NCBI GenBank assembly: GCA_913050215.1
Contig: CAJXBG010000017.1
Coordinates: forward strand, 1 to 44,396
Direction: 5' to 3'
DNA length: 44,396 nt
From: an uncultured Gammaproteobacteria bacterium
GTDB lineage: Bacteria; Pseudomonadota; Gammaproteobacteria; Pseudomonadales; Azotimanducaceae
A program made the translations under genes and the position numbers. Positions 1-8,734 of the stretch are shown here, in pieces (the stretch's first letter is position 1; each line of letters begins with the position of its first letter). The notes beneath the pieces were generated by a model. It had not been told where the DNA came from and did not search any database. It saw nothing but the letters and a program-made list of their open reading frames with translations.

Positions 1-2
1 CA

Positions 3-434
3 GAGATCTTTTCTGGCGGAGGTGGGCTGGTGTCAACATTGGCAGATTACGGTAGGTTTTGTCAGATGCTGTTAAATGGTGGCGTGCTTGACGAGCATCG
101 AGTACTCGGCAGGAAAACAGTGGCGTATATGCGAACTAATCAGCTGCCCAATGGAAGTGATATGGCAGCCATGGGCCAACCCGTGTGGAGTGAGACCAGT
201 TATGACGGCATTGGTTTTGGGCTTGGTTTTGCCGTCGTGCTTGATCCAGTAAAAGCGCATATCATTACATCAGTTGGTGAGCATCACTGGGGTGGCGCTG
301 CCAGCACTTTCTTTTGGATTGATCCCGAAGAAGATTTATATGTGATATTTCTTACTCAATTGATTCCTTCGTCGACTTATCCCATTCGTCGTGAACTGCG
401 CACCCGGGTATATCAGGCTATCACCGGCAAATAA
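3..434 (+). CDS. Serine hydrolase of the beta-lactamase/esterase fold (C-terminal part)
   Basis: The reading frame is open from the left edge of the window, so this is the 3' end of a longer gene. The GTG at 30 lies inside the conserved stretch FSGGGGLVSTLADYGRF and is not the true start. That stretch, followed by GFGLGF and a HWGGAAST element replacing the KTG box of true beta-lactamases, is typical of class-C-like esterases (EstB type) that cleave small esters or lactones. The catalytic SxxK lies upstream, outside the window. An esterase fits the neighbouring ketone/lipid catabolic genes, but the substrate cannot be read from this part. Stop is 1 base before the end of the convergent membrane gene. 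Confidence 0.85.
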   Translation, partial: EIFSGGGGLVSTLADYGRFCQMLLNGGVLDEHRVLGRKTVAYMRTNQLPNGSDMAAMGQPVWSETSYDGIGFGLGFAVVLDPVKAHIITSVGEHHWGGAASTFFWIDPEEDLYVIFLTQLIPSSTYPIRRELRTRVYQAITGK

Positions 435-435
435 G

Positions 436-885
436 TCATGTTTCTGCCGAAGAAGCGGATCGCTTAAGTGTCAGCAAATGAAAAAGATAGCCGCCAAATG
501 CGCCGGCGATGCCTTGAGCTAAGAGCCCAACCGTCGTCCGCGTTGGTGCAACGCCGGATAGCCCAAGGACCATTTTCAATATGACATGCATAGCAATTAA
601 CGCGACAAAACCCGCTGAAACATAACCAATGAGGCGAAGGTTGGGGGTCAGACGGATAATACGAGCGGCCACAGGGAAAGCGATGATGGAGCTAATCGCC
701 ACTAGTGGTAGGTAAATCGACATCATGTGAGTGAGGTCGTGCATTAAGGTTTCAAGTCGGTCGCTAAATCCGACGTTCAGACCCATTGCCGCGACAGCTG
801 CGAGGTTTCCCTGACCAATAAACATGACGCCTACGAGGTAGGTGCCCATCACTGAAGCAAGAAAAGCGGTTAGTTTGCGTGTCAT
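436..885 (-). CDS. Small four-helix membrane protein, function unknown
   Basis: Predicted 149 residues starting MTRKLTAF. The frame is open further upstream to 1032, but that extension would overlap the divergent dehydrogenase gene and has a polar, non-membrane sequence, so the ATG at 885 is preferred. Four hydrophobic segments are visible at about residues 5-25, 48-70, 78-100 and 115-138, with short loops; the last part carries GLLAQGIAGAFGGYLFHLL. I recognise no named family. It is convergent with the hydrolase and divergent from the PQQ dehydrogenase, with about 63 bases between starts. It could be an integral inner-membrane protein of any small four-helix group; no function is proposed. 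Confidence 0.7.
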   Translation of the reverse strand: MTRKLTAFLASVMGTYLVGVMFIGQGNLAAVAAMGLNVGFSDRLETLMHDLTHMMSIYLPLVAISSIIAFPVAARIIRLTPNLRLIGYVSAGFVALIAMHVILKMVLGLSGVAPTRTTVGLLAQGIAGAFGGYLFHLLTLKRSASSAET

Positions 886-948
886 TTCTGTGACCTGAAT
901 GTGTTTGAGTTGCGTATATGTTACGAATTCACGTGACTGATAGATTAA

Positions 949-2055
949 ATGATATTTCGAAATAGACTCATCTCCCTGATTATTATCCTGCTTGCAGGCT
1001 TCTCCTCGCTTTCGGCAAGGGCAGAATACCAACTCGAAACCGTTGCTGAAGGTCTTAATCTTCCTTGGTCGATTGCCTTTCTGCCTGACGGGGGTTATCT
1101 GGTTGCCACCCGCCCCGGCGAACTGCTGCGCATATCAGAACAAGGCGATGTAAGTGCGCCGCTAACAGGAACACCTGAGACATTCGTTGAGAGTCAGGGC
1201 GGTTACTTCGACATTATGTTAGACAGCCAATTCGCGACCAACAATTTGGTGTATCTGTCATTTGCGTGGGGTTCGATTGAGGAAAATGCGACGCGTATTG
1301 TTAAAGCAACGCTGGGAGATGCCGGGCTCGAAAATGTTGAAGTCCTTTTTACCGTGTCTCCAACCAAAGCGGGCGGCGCCCACTATGGTGGCAAGATGGT
1401 TCAGCTGGCCGACGGTTCCATTGTTTTGTCGACGGGTGATGGGTTTGAGTATCGCGAGGCCGCGCAGGACAAGTTTAGCCAGCTGGGTAAAATTCTGAGA
1501 CTCAACACGGATGGCTCAGCACATACCGATAATCCTTTTGCCGACGGCAAATCGGGTAATCCGTTCGTCTGGTCCTACGGTCACCGCAATGTCCAAGGTC
1601 TGGTCGTAGATAGGGCGAGTAACAAAATTTACAACCACGAGCACGGCCCTCAGGGCGGAGACGAAATTAACTACGTCGAAGCAGGCAATAATTACGGTTG
1701 GCCTGCGATCACCTACGGGATTAACTATTCCGGGGCATTTGTTTCACCCTTCAAAGAAGCGCCGGGCATGGAGCAGCCGCTAAAATACTGGACGCCGAGT
1801 ATTGCGCCCTCTGGCTTTGCAATCTACCAAGGTGATGCATTTCCAGCGTGGCAAGGTGACTTTTTTGTTGGCGCATTGGTAAACAAGGAAGTCAGACGAT
1901 TGGAGATGGTTGACGGCAAAATCGTGAGTGAAGAAGCCTTGTTTTCGGAACTTAACGCTCGCATAAGAGACGTCAGGGTGAGTCCGAAAGGCTTGATCTA
2001 TTTGCTTACGGATAGCGACAGCGGAAAAATTGTGCGCGTCCGACCCAAAACATAG
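949..2055 (+). CDS. Exported PQQ-dependent sugar dehydrogenase (soluble aldose dehydrogenase / YliI type)
   Basis: 368 residues. An N-terminal signal peptide (hydrophobic core LISLIIILLAG, likely cleavage after SARA near residue 25) sends it to the periplasm. The rest is a six-bladed beta-propeller of the GSDH (glucose/sorbosone dehydrogenase) family: opening LNLPWSIAFLPDGGYLV, then GGAHYGGKM, GHRNVQGLV, EHGPQGGDEIN and NYGWP. In this family the His and Gly-rich segments bind PQQ and calcium, and the enzyme oxidises aldoses to lactones, passing electrons to the respiratory chain. Length matches the family. No PQQ synthesis genes are present here. A hairpin that could terminate transcription spans its stop codon. 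Confidence 0.9.
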   Translation: MIFRNRLISLIIILLAGFSSLSARAEYQLETVAEGLNLPWSIAFLPDGGYLVATRPGELLRISEQGDVSAPLTGTPETFVESQGGYFDIMLDSQFATNNLVYLSFAWGSIEENATRIVKATLGDAGLENVEVLFTVSPTKAGGAHYGGKMVQLADGSIVLSTGDGFEYREAAQDKFSQLGKILRLNTDGSAHTDNPFADGKSGNPFVWSYGHRNVQGLVVDRASNKIYNHEHGPQGGDEINYVEAGNNYGWPAITYGINYSGAFVSPFKEAPGMEQPLKYWTPSIAPSGFAIYQGDAFPAWQGDFFVGALVNKEVRRLEMVDGKIVSEEALFSELNARIRDVRVSPKGLIYLLTDSDSGKIVRVRPKT

Positions 2056-2068
2056 ACCGTTTGGGTCG
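2041..2068. terminator. Hairpin between convergent genes (candidate bidirectional terminator)
   Basis: CGACCCAAA (2041-2049) and TTTGGGTCG (2060-2068) form a perfect 9-bp stem with a 10-base loop that contains the stop codon of the PQQ dehydrogenase. It sits just before the end of the convergent acylase gene at 2083. There is no long U-tract on either strand, so intrinsic termination is plausible rather than certain. Confidence 0.5.
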
Positions 2069-2082
2069 TAGGCCTGCAGGTT

Positions 2083-4515
2083 CTATGGCGCCGGATTCAA
2101 CCTAATGTAGTCACGGGTATTCTCTTCAACGACGTCTTTCGCAAAATAAAGGGGGAAATAATCGCCCTTGTTCCAGTTCTCAAATAAATTACGGTAGTAA
2201 GGGCTCGAAGGGTCGCCTGATTGACCCGGCGTATTGGTGCCAACGGCAGTACTCCAGTCTGCTGTATCCGCAATAATCCTAAAACTTGCCCCGGAGGTTT
2301 GGCTTCCGTTACCGTGATTGGCATTTAGGGTATTCGGCCCACCGCCACGTGGCAGTGGGCCAATATTGAGCGCTGCCTTGGCATCAGCGTCTAGTAATGT
2401 GTTCAGAGGGTGAGTAATGCTGCTGAAATGTATATCGCCGTAAACCCAATTGTCTTCTCCAAATTCACTGTTAAGACCTTCTATTGCCGCGCCAAGATGC
2501 TTTGAGATCATCTTATCTCGGCCTTCCTTAGGGTTTTCACCAAATACAAATTCAGGCGCCGTGATCATCCAGGCCATGAGTTTTGGTCTGCTGATGAGTT
2601 GGCTGGCCGAGGCAGGGCGATTGGGCAGCAATTGTTTGTTCAGCGTTAAAAGCATGCCTTGTTCCCAGCGATCGTAAAGCGCAGCAGCAGCGCTATCTCG
2701 ATCAAGTCGATGATCCCAATTTAAAAGTAGATTTATTGCATGTCTAATTTTTGCAGTTGAGGGGATATTGGTGATGACCGGTACCATGGCTTCAGCTGTC
2801 ATAGATTTGTTGTCATATTGAAGCGCCATAGAATCTTCAATGGTATGTTTTTGAGTGCTCGACAAGACTTCGACCAATCGAGCTGCGCGCGCGGGGTCAG
2901 AATAGAAGTCTGCAAAAATATTGGGGTAGTCCTTTGGTACGTTGTTGTGATTTGCCGTGCCATAGTAGCCACTCGGCGGATTAGTCACGTGGGGCATCAC
3001 GTTGATCGGTGCAAACCCCTGCCACTCAAAATCACCATTACCAGGCACGGGTAGTCTGCCATCCCAACCAAGACGAATCGGCGTCAGTCCTACCGACTGC
3101 CAACCGATGTCTCCGTGTTTGTCCGCCCAAACCATATTCTCGCCGGGTAAACCAGAGTATTCACAGGCGGCTCTAAACTCGCGCCAGGTTGTTGCCTGAT
3201 CCATTCTCAAGCTGGCAAGGTATGGCGCCGCCCCTTGCTCAAGCCACGCTGCGCGCATGGCATAGGCTTTCCCGTTGGTAGAGTCCTCGTGGACCACTGG
3301 ACCATGCACTGTATATTTTAGGACAACGGTTTCGGGTGCTTGCCCTTTGACATTGATAACGTCATTTTCGACTCTTATGTCCTTCCATTGACCTTGGTAG
3401 AGATATTGATTGGGGTTTTCTGGGTTTATTTCGTAAACGTAAAGATCTTCCTGGTCGATCCTGAAAATGGTTAGCCCCCAAGCGCCGTGATCGTTGTGTC
3501 CAATGGAGACGCCTGGAAGAACGGGTTCGCCTGCGCCAATCACGTTCCAGCCAGGTGCATTCAGGTGGACGATATAACGCAGAGATGGGTTCTGAATCGA
3601 GCGATGGGGATCGTTAGCCATCAAGGGTTTGCCGCTTTGCGTCTTGCTGCCAGATATTACCCAGTTGTTGCTACCCAGCGATGTACTAATTGGGTCCATC
3701 AAATAGTCGGCGATTTCGCTGGTGAAGATCGCGTCATTGAGCCTCGATGGATCAGACTGGCTGCCCGCTAAATCCTGCCGAGAGAAAGCAGGCATGCGCC
3801 GCGAGGCGAGGTAGTCCGTCATGACCGCATCGGTGACCTGGGACAGGTCCACGCCCTGGCGGTCGCCCAAATAAGGAGATCGCTCGAAGGGTAAAATCTT
3901 CGCCGTTAGCTCTGGACCAATATCGGTAATTGTCTTCGCCAACATAAGTTCAGTTGAGATGCCGCCAGTCAGTGCATTGTGCCTTGATATGACAATCTCC
4001 GGTGTCCACAACCCGGGTGTGATACCTAATAATGAAAATTCAAAGGGAAGTCTTTTTGGTTCACGGCGGGTAAGCTCGATGTAGGCATTTACGCCGGCGA
4101 CAAACGCCGTAATAATTTCTATACCGTCATCGTGATAGTGCGCCATCTCTTGCTTGATATCACCTTGAAAGCGCAGGAGGCGAGCACCCTTGTCATGGGC
4201 TAATGCTTTTGGACCCTGAATTTCGGCTAGCGTGCCGGTAGCACGTCGGCGCCAAATCTCAAATTGAAACAGTCGGTCCCGTGCAGCATTGAATCCCTGC
4301 GTGAAGAAAAGGTCATGTTGGTTGTTGGCGTAGATGTGAGAAACACCCCATTGGTCTTTCCGAATTTCGACCGGCTCGATAAGACCGGCAAGTGATAGTG
4401 TTTCGGGAGGCGTTTGTGCTGATCGCGCGAGGTTCGTGAACAGAAGGAGTGTTAAGGCGCTGATAAAAAAAGTAACGCTCACAAGTTTAGATGAAGGACA
4501 AACCCCTTTTCGCAT
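2083..4515 (-). CDS. Penicillin acylase family Ntn-hydrolase (possible acyl-homoserine-lactone or other amide acylase)
   Basis: About 810 residues from ATG 4515, chosen because AGGGAGA lies about 9 bases upstream; the frame extends 19 codons further to 4572 without a ribosome site. The N-terminus has a hydrophobic export signal (ending near LARSAQ). The alpha region includes RDRLFQFEIWRR. The self-processing site is GSNNWVISG, with the nucleophile Ser at about residue 282 (codon 3670-3672), followed by MANDPHR. The C-terminal part has NHGNGSQTSGASFR. These are hallmarks of periplasmic penicillin/AHL/cephalosporin acylases, autoproteolysed into two chains. Substrate cannot be assigned; N-acyl lipids or quorum signals are possible. 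It is 70 bases downstream of the FAD oxidoreductase on the same strand. Confidence 0.88.
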   Translation of the reverse strand: MRKGVCPSSKLVSVTFFISALTLLLFTNLARSAQTPPETLSLAGLIEPVEIRKDQWGVSHIYANNQHDLFFTQGFNAARDRLFQFEIWRRRATGTLAEIQGPKALAHDKGARLLRFQGDIKQEMAHYHDDGIEIITAFVAGVNAYIELTRREPKRLPFEFSLLGITPGLWTPEIVISRHNALTGGISTELMLAKTITDIGPELTAKILPFERSPYLGDRQGVDLSQVTDAVMTDYLASRRMPAFSRQDLAGSQSDPSRLNDAIFTSEIADYLMDPISTSLGSNNWVISGSKTQSGKPLMANDPHRSIQNPSLRYIVHLNAPGWNVIGAGEPVLPGVSIGHNDHGAWGLTIFRIDQEDLYVYEINPENPNQYLYQGQWKDIRVENDVINVKGQAPETVVLKYTVHGPVVHEDSTNGKAYAMRAAWLEQGAAPYLASLRMDQATTWREFRAACEYSGLPGENMVWADKHGDIGWQSVGLTPIRLGWDGRLPVPGNGDFEWQGFAPINVMPHVTNPPSGYYGTANHNNVPKDYPNIFADFYSDPARAARLVEVLSSTQKHTIEDSMALQYDNKSMTAEAMVPVITNIPSTAKIRHAINLLLNWDHRLDRDSAAAALYDRWEQGMLLTLNKQLLPNRPASASQLISRPKLMAWMITAPEFVFGENPKEGRDKMISKHLGAAIEGLNSEFGEDNWVYGDIHFSSITHPLNTLLDADAKAALNIGPLPRGGGPNTLNANHGNGSQTSGASFRIIADTADWSTAVGTNTPGQSGDPSSPYYRNLFENWNKGDYFPLYFAKDVVEENTRDYIRLNPAP

Positions 4516-4584
4516 AACTTTGTATTCTCCCTGATGCTGCTGATATGCACGAGGGAGCACCATAACGTGCAAATCGGAATTTGG

Positions 4585-6279
4585 CTATTGCGGCAATGTT
4601 TGCTTGAATTTATTTGCGTCAGAAAGATCTAAGGCAACGGCCTCCGCGACTTTGATGCCATCAATACCAGCGGACAGAATTCCGCCCGCATAGCCTGCAC
4701 CTTCTCCCGCGGGGTAAAGTCCTCGTGTACTCATGTTTTGTAAGCTTCTGTCACGTTTGATCGATATGGGTGAGGAGGTGCGTGTTTCAATCCCTGTCAA
4801 TACCGCATCATTCATGGAATAGCCTTTAATTTGTCGGTCGAAGGCGGGTATGGCCTCGCGAATAGCATCAACTGCAAATTTCGGTAGTGCCTTGGAAAGG
4901 TCGCTCAGGGTCACGCCAGGTTTGTAGGAAGGTGTCACACTTTTGAGCGTTGAGGAGGCTTTGCCTTTGAGGAAATCTCCCACCAGCTGCGCTGGCGCAT
5001 TATAGTTCTCGCCGCCGAGTTCATAAGCCAGTGTTTCTAGTGATTGTTGTAGATCGATGCCCGCAAGCGGATGACCGGGATAGTCTTTTTCAGGTTCAAT
5101 GCCAACGACAATCGCTGCATTAGCGTTCCTCTCATTTCGTGAGTACTGAGACATGCCATTCGTCACAACTCTGCCGGGTTCTGAGGTTGCTGCAACTACC
5201 GTTCCGCCGGGGCACATGCAGAAGCTGTAGACACTGCGGCCATTTTTGCAGTGATGAACAAGCTTGTAGTCAGCAGCGCCGAGCATTGGATTACCTGCTT
5301 CTTCTCCAAATCTAACCTGATCAATCATGGACTGTGGATGTTCAATACGGAAACCGATCGAGAACGGTTTGGGCTCAATGTAGACACCTTCATCTAACAA
5401 CATTTTGAAGGTTTGCCGTGCGCTGTGACCGATTGCCAAAATCACGTGGCGACTATTGATAACATCGCCACTATCAAGCGTGACGCCGGTAACCTGGCCG
5501 GTGTAGGTGATGCCATGCTGATCAGTGTCATCGATTTTTTCACGATTCAGCCGATCAACTTTTTGACTAAACCGAATCTCGCCACCCAGTCTGATAATTT
5601 CAGCTCGCATGGTCTCAACCATCTTGACCAGCTTAAAGGTGCCAATATGGGGTTTGCTAACATACATAATCTCTTCTGGCGCGCCTGCCTTCACAAATTC
5701 GGTGAGCACCTTACGCCCCAAAAATCGCTGATCTTTAACCTGACTGTAAAGTTTGCCGTCAGAAAAGGTGCCTGCGCCCCCTTCGCCAAATTGTACGTTT
5801 GATTCCGGGTTCAGTTTTCTTTTGCGCCAGAGCCCCCAAGTGTCTTTGGTGCGCTGTCTGACATCTTTGCCCCGTTCCAGCACAATGGGTTTCAATCCCA
5901 TTTGTGCCAAGGACAAAGCGGCGAGAATGCCGCAAGGTCCGAAGCCGATGACTACGGGGCGCTGCTGTTCTGTGGAAGGAAAGTTTGTATCTACCTTGAC
6001 CGGCAGTTTGTAGTTGGTATCGGGGCTGAGTCTGACACCGCGTTTTGACGGTGAGCTTTCCAGAGCAGCGAGTACTTGTTGTTCCGCAGCACCAGTGAGT
6101 GTGACATCCAGTTGATAGATCAACAGGATGTTGGATTTCTTCCGGGCGTCATAGCTACGTTTGAAAATACGCGTTTCCAACAGCGCTTCAGGTGCTATTT
6201 CCAGTCGCGTCAGAACCGCCGTCGTGAAATCAGCATCGCTGTGGTGCAGTGGAAGTTTGAGTTCATTGATTCTTAGCAT
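4585..6279 (-). CDS. FAD-dependent dehydrogenase of the COG2509 family
   Basis: 564 residues. A distinctive N-terminal region of about 100 residues (LRINELKLPLHH, then RIFKRSYDARKKSNI) is followed by a dinucleotide-binding motif VVIGFGPCGILAALSLA near residue 110 and FGEGGAGTFSDGKL, then SYSMNDAV and a closing GLYPAGEGAGYAGGI motif. This combination is that of the conserved, poorly characterised FAD dehydrogenases annotated as NAD(P)/FAD-dependent oxidoreductase. Electron donor and substrate are unknown. The penicillin acylase gene follows 70 bases downstream. No clear ribosome site precedes the ATG. Confidence 0.85.
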   Translation of the reverse strand: MLRINELKLPLHHSDADFTTAVLTRLEIAPEALLETRIFKRSYDARKKSNILLIYQLDVTLTGAAEQQVLAALESSPSKRGVRLSPDTNYKLPVKVDTNFPSTEQQRPVVIGFGPCGILAALSLAQMGLKPIVLERGKDVRQRTKDTWGLWRKRKLNPESNVQFGEGGAGTFSDGKLYSQVKDQRFLGRKVLTEFVKAGAPEEIMYVSKPHIGTFKLVKMVETMRAEIIRLGGEIRFSQKVDRLNREKIDDTDQHGITYTGQVTGVTLDSGDVINSRHVILAIGHSARQTFKMLLDEGVYIEPKPFSIGFRIEHPQSMIDQVRFGEEAGNPMLGAADYKLVHHCKNGRSVYSFCMCPGGTVVAATSEPGRVVTNGMSQYSRNERNANAAIVVGIEPEKDYPGHPLAGIDLQQSLETLAYELGGENYNAPAQLVGDFLKGKASSTLKSVTPSYKPGVTLSDLSKALPKFAVDAIREAIPAFDRQIKGYSMNDAVLTGIETRTSSPISIKRDRSLQNMSTRGLYPAGEGAGYAGGILSAGIDGIKVAEAVALDLSDANKFKQTLPQ

Positions 6280-6413
6280 AGTGCAGAATAGTAATCAGGA
6301 GCGTGCGCTTCGCTATTCTATCACGATACCGGGTAGGCGACGCGCTTCCACTTGTATGCGAGGTTGATAAAAGCCCTAGTGGATCGTACCCGTAGCAATG
6401 CTTGTGCAAAATG

Positions 6414-7655
6414 TTAGGCAACACTGCCGGCGCTGACACCCGAAGACCAGGCCCATTGGAAATTGAAACCACCGAGGTGCCCACTCACATCGACAACTTC
6501 GCCAATAAAATATAAACCTTTATGCTTGTTGGTCTCCATCGTTTTGGCATTGAGCTCATGGGTGCAAACACCGCCGAGGGTGACCTCGGCAGTGCGATAA
6601 CCCTCGGTCCCTGAAGGTTTGAGTTGCCATCGGTTCACGCGAGCGCCGATATCACGCAGTGCTGCGTCACTAAATTCAGCAAGCGGGCGCTCCGCCATAT
6701 CTGGCCACCAGATTGACTGTAGCTCTAGCACCAGCGCGCGTGGTAACACTTGGCCCATGGCCGTTCGTAAAAGACTACTTCCACTTGTCGATTTAGCGTC
6801 GACCAGCAGGCGCGTTGCGTCAATACCCGGAAGCAAATCGATATCGATGCTTGTCCCGGGTTGCCAGTAGTTAGAAATCTGTAGCACAACTGGGCCACTG
6901 ATCCCTCTATGTGTAAATAATAAATCTTCAGTGAAGATAATGTTCTTAATTGAGATCTGAACTTCTAGACTGATACCCGAAAGCTGTTCACATACGGTTT
7001 TCATTGAATCTGAGAATGTTAACGGTACCAGACCCGCTCGCAGCGGAGAGGTCTCCAGCGCAAACTGTTTGGCAATATCGTAGCCAAAGCCGCTACCACC
7101 GAGTGTAGGAACAGATAAAGCCCCGGTGGCAACCACTAATGACTGACACGCAACCTGCCTGTTTTCGATTTGTAGTTTGTACCGGTAAGCGTCAGATAGC
7201 GGCGTCTCCTCCTCCGCACCCTCTGGCATGTCACGTGAGATTGCAGTGACTTGTGTATTGCACCGAATTTCAACGCCAGCTCGAGTGCATAAATCAAGTA
7301 GCATGTTCAGGATATCCTTCGCGGAATCGCGGCAGAAGAGCTGACCATGCTTGCGTTCGGCATAGGGGATTCTGTGCGACTCGATGAGAGAGATAAAGTC
7401 CCATTGGGTATATCGACTTAGCGCTGACTTGCAGAAATGCGGATTGTCGGAGATGTAGTTTTCAGGTTCGACAAACAGGTTAGTGAAGTTACAACGCCCA
7501 CCACCTGACATCAGAATCTTTTTGCCAGGTTTGTTCGCCTTTTCAAGCACCAGTGCCCGTTTTCCCCTGTTCGCTGCGGTAAGTGCGCACATCAAACCCG
7601 CTGCGCCAGCGCCTAGGATGATTACATCGTAATGTCGTTGATCTTGCGGGGTCAT
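6414..7655 (-). CDS. FAD/NAD(P)-binding oxidoreductase of the HI0933/YhiN/BaiN family
   Basis: 413 residues. An N-terminal FAD-binding motif VIILGAGAAGLMCALTAA is followed by the family signature KILMSGGGRCNFTN and, later, VATGALSVPTLGGSGFGYDIA and VTLGGVCTHELNAKTME; the C-terminus reads GLYFIGEVVDVSGHLGGFNFQWAWSSG. These are the conserved blocks of the HI0933 flavoprotein group, a member of which (BaiN) acts in reductive bile-acid dehydroxylation; most proteobacterial members are uncharacterised. It lies 135 bases upstream of the COG2509 gene on the same strand and divergent from the crotonase gene. No ribosome site is obvious before ATG 7655. Confidence 0.87.
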   Translation of the reverse strand: MTPQDQRHYDVIILGAGAAGLMCALTAANRGKRALVLEKANKPGKKILMSGGGRCNFTNLFVEPENYISDNPHFCKSALSRYTQWDFISLIESHRIPYAERKHGQLFCRDSAKDILNMLLDLCTRAGVEIRCNTQVTAISRDMPEGAEEETPLSDAYRYKLQIENRQVACQSLVVATGALSVPTLGGSGFGYDIAKQFALETSPLRAGLVPLTFSDSMKTVCEQLSGISLEVQISIKNIIFTEDLLFTHRGISGPVVLQISNYWQPGTSIDIDLLPGIDATRLLVDAKSTSGSSLLRTAMGQVLPRALVLELQSIWWPDMAERPLAEFSDAALRDIGARVNRWQLKPSGTEGYRTAEVTLGGVCTHELNAKTMETNKHKGLYFIGEVVDVSGHLGGFNFQWAWSSGVSAGSVA

Positions 7656-7783
7656 TTGACGGAGGTGACAATAGCCATGAATGGTTTAGCGGCGCATCTT
7701 AACAATTCAGCTTGCAATGGGGCTACAGAAGAGTTCACTCTTAATTACTCAGTTTCAATATCACAAAAATAAGGAGTTCACCT

Positions 7784-8617
7784 ATGTATCAGCAAATTAC
7801 CTATGAGGTTGATGGACCTTCCGCTGTGATTACGCTCAATCGTCCTGAAGCGCTAAACGCCCTGACTAATAATATGATGGAAGAGTTAAAACATGCCCTC
7901 GGCGCCGCAGAAAAAGATCCATCCGTTGTGGGCATTGTCTTGACCGGTGCCGGACGCGGTTTCTGCTCGGGTATGGATATGAACGCACTTGACTCCCAGG
8001 CTTCCGGCGGCGACCTCAATGACGGCGTTGAACTGCGAAAATTGGATGCTGATCCGGGGAACAAGGCAATGGGATCTGATTTCGAGATGGCTTTTACTTA
8101 CATACTATCTATTCGAAAACCGATTATTGCCGCGGTCAATGGTGCGGCAGCAGGACTTGGTATGTCGATTTCCCTCTTGTGCGATCTGCGTTTTGCTGCC
8201 GAGAAGGCTAAATTTGTCACTGCGTTTTCTCACCGAGGTTTGGTGGCAGAGCATGGCCAAAGTTGGATACTGCCAAGATTGATTGGACCTTCAAAGGCAT
8301 TGGACTTGTTCTGGTCTTCCAGAAAAGTTGAAGCCGAGGAAGCGTTGGCGTTAGGGTTGGTCAACAGGGTTTTCCCTGGAGACGAATTAATTCAGCAGGC
8401 AAAGGCCTACATACAAAACTTGTCGGACCACAGCGCGCCTAGTTCGATGATGGTGATGAAGCAGCAGGTTTATCGTCACTTAAACATGAGTCTTGGGGCG
8501 TCAATGCGGGAAACCACAACGTTGATGGATGCAAGCCTCGAGCATGAAGACTTCAATGAGGGTGTAAAATCCTATCTGGAAAAACGGCCACCAAATTTCA
8601 GCAAAATTGAGTGTTAG
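7784..8617 (+). CDS. Enoyl-CoA hydratase/isomerase family protein (PaaG-like crotonase)
   Basis: 277 residues; AAGGAG lies 7-8 bases before the ATG. Crotonase features: AVITLNRPEALNAL, the oxyanion-hole segment GAGRGFCSGMDM and AAAGLGMSISLLCDLRFA. The two glutamates used by classical hydratases (GGGCE and QPE positions) are Ser and Gly here. Instead FSHRGLVAEHGQSW carries Glu156 where PaaG-type isomerases have a catalytic Asp (GLVPD). By family knowledge this points to double-bond isomerisation or epoxide/oxepin isomerisation rather than plain hydration; that is inference. The APH kinase gene follows 117 bases downstream in the same direction. Confidence 0.85.
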   Translation: MYQQITYEVDGPSAVITLNRPEALNALTNNMMEELKHALGAAEKDPSVVGIVLTGAGRGFCSGMDMNALDSQASGGDLNDGVELRKLDADPGNKAMGSDFEMAFTYILSIRKPIIAAVNGAAAGLGMSISLLCDLRFAAEKAKFVTAFSHRGLVAEHGQSWILPRLIGPSKALDLFWSSRKVEAEEALALGLVNRVFPGDELIQQAKAYIQNLSDHSAPSSMMVMKQQVYRHLNMSLGASMRETTTLMDASLEHEDFNEGVKSYLEKRPPNFSKIEC

Positions 8618-8643
8618 AATTCATTCAGTGGGTTGGTGCTTCT

Positions 8644-8658
8644 GAGTAAAGCTTACTC
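8644..8658. promoter_or_regulatory. Perfect 6-3-6 palindrome upstream of the APH-type kinase
   Basis: GAGTAA, AGC, TTACTC form a symmetric site 77 bases before the kinase ATG. A second element AAGCTTAGT (about 8684-8692) partly repeats AAGCTTACT inside the palindrome. The size and location fit a dimeric repressor operator; no regulator is encoded nearby. Confidence 0.35.
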
Positions 8659-8734
8659 TATTATTTAGAGCGATATTAATTTGAAGCTTAGTACTGATTA
8701 CGATATTTGAGAGAACAAAGAAAGGGGTAACAAG

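Noticed and set aside
886-1032. 49-codon N-terminal extension of the small membrane protein
   Set aside because: Polar, Cys-rich and antisense to the signal peptide of the PQQ dehydrogenase; no ribosome site supports it.
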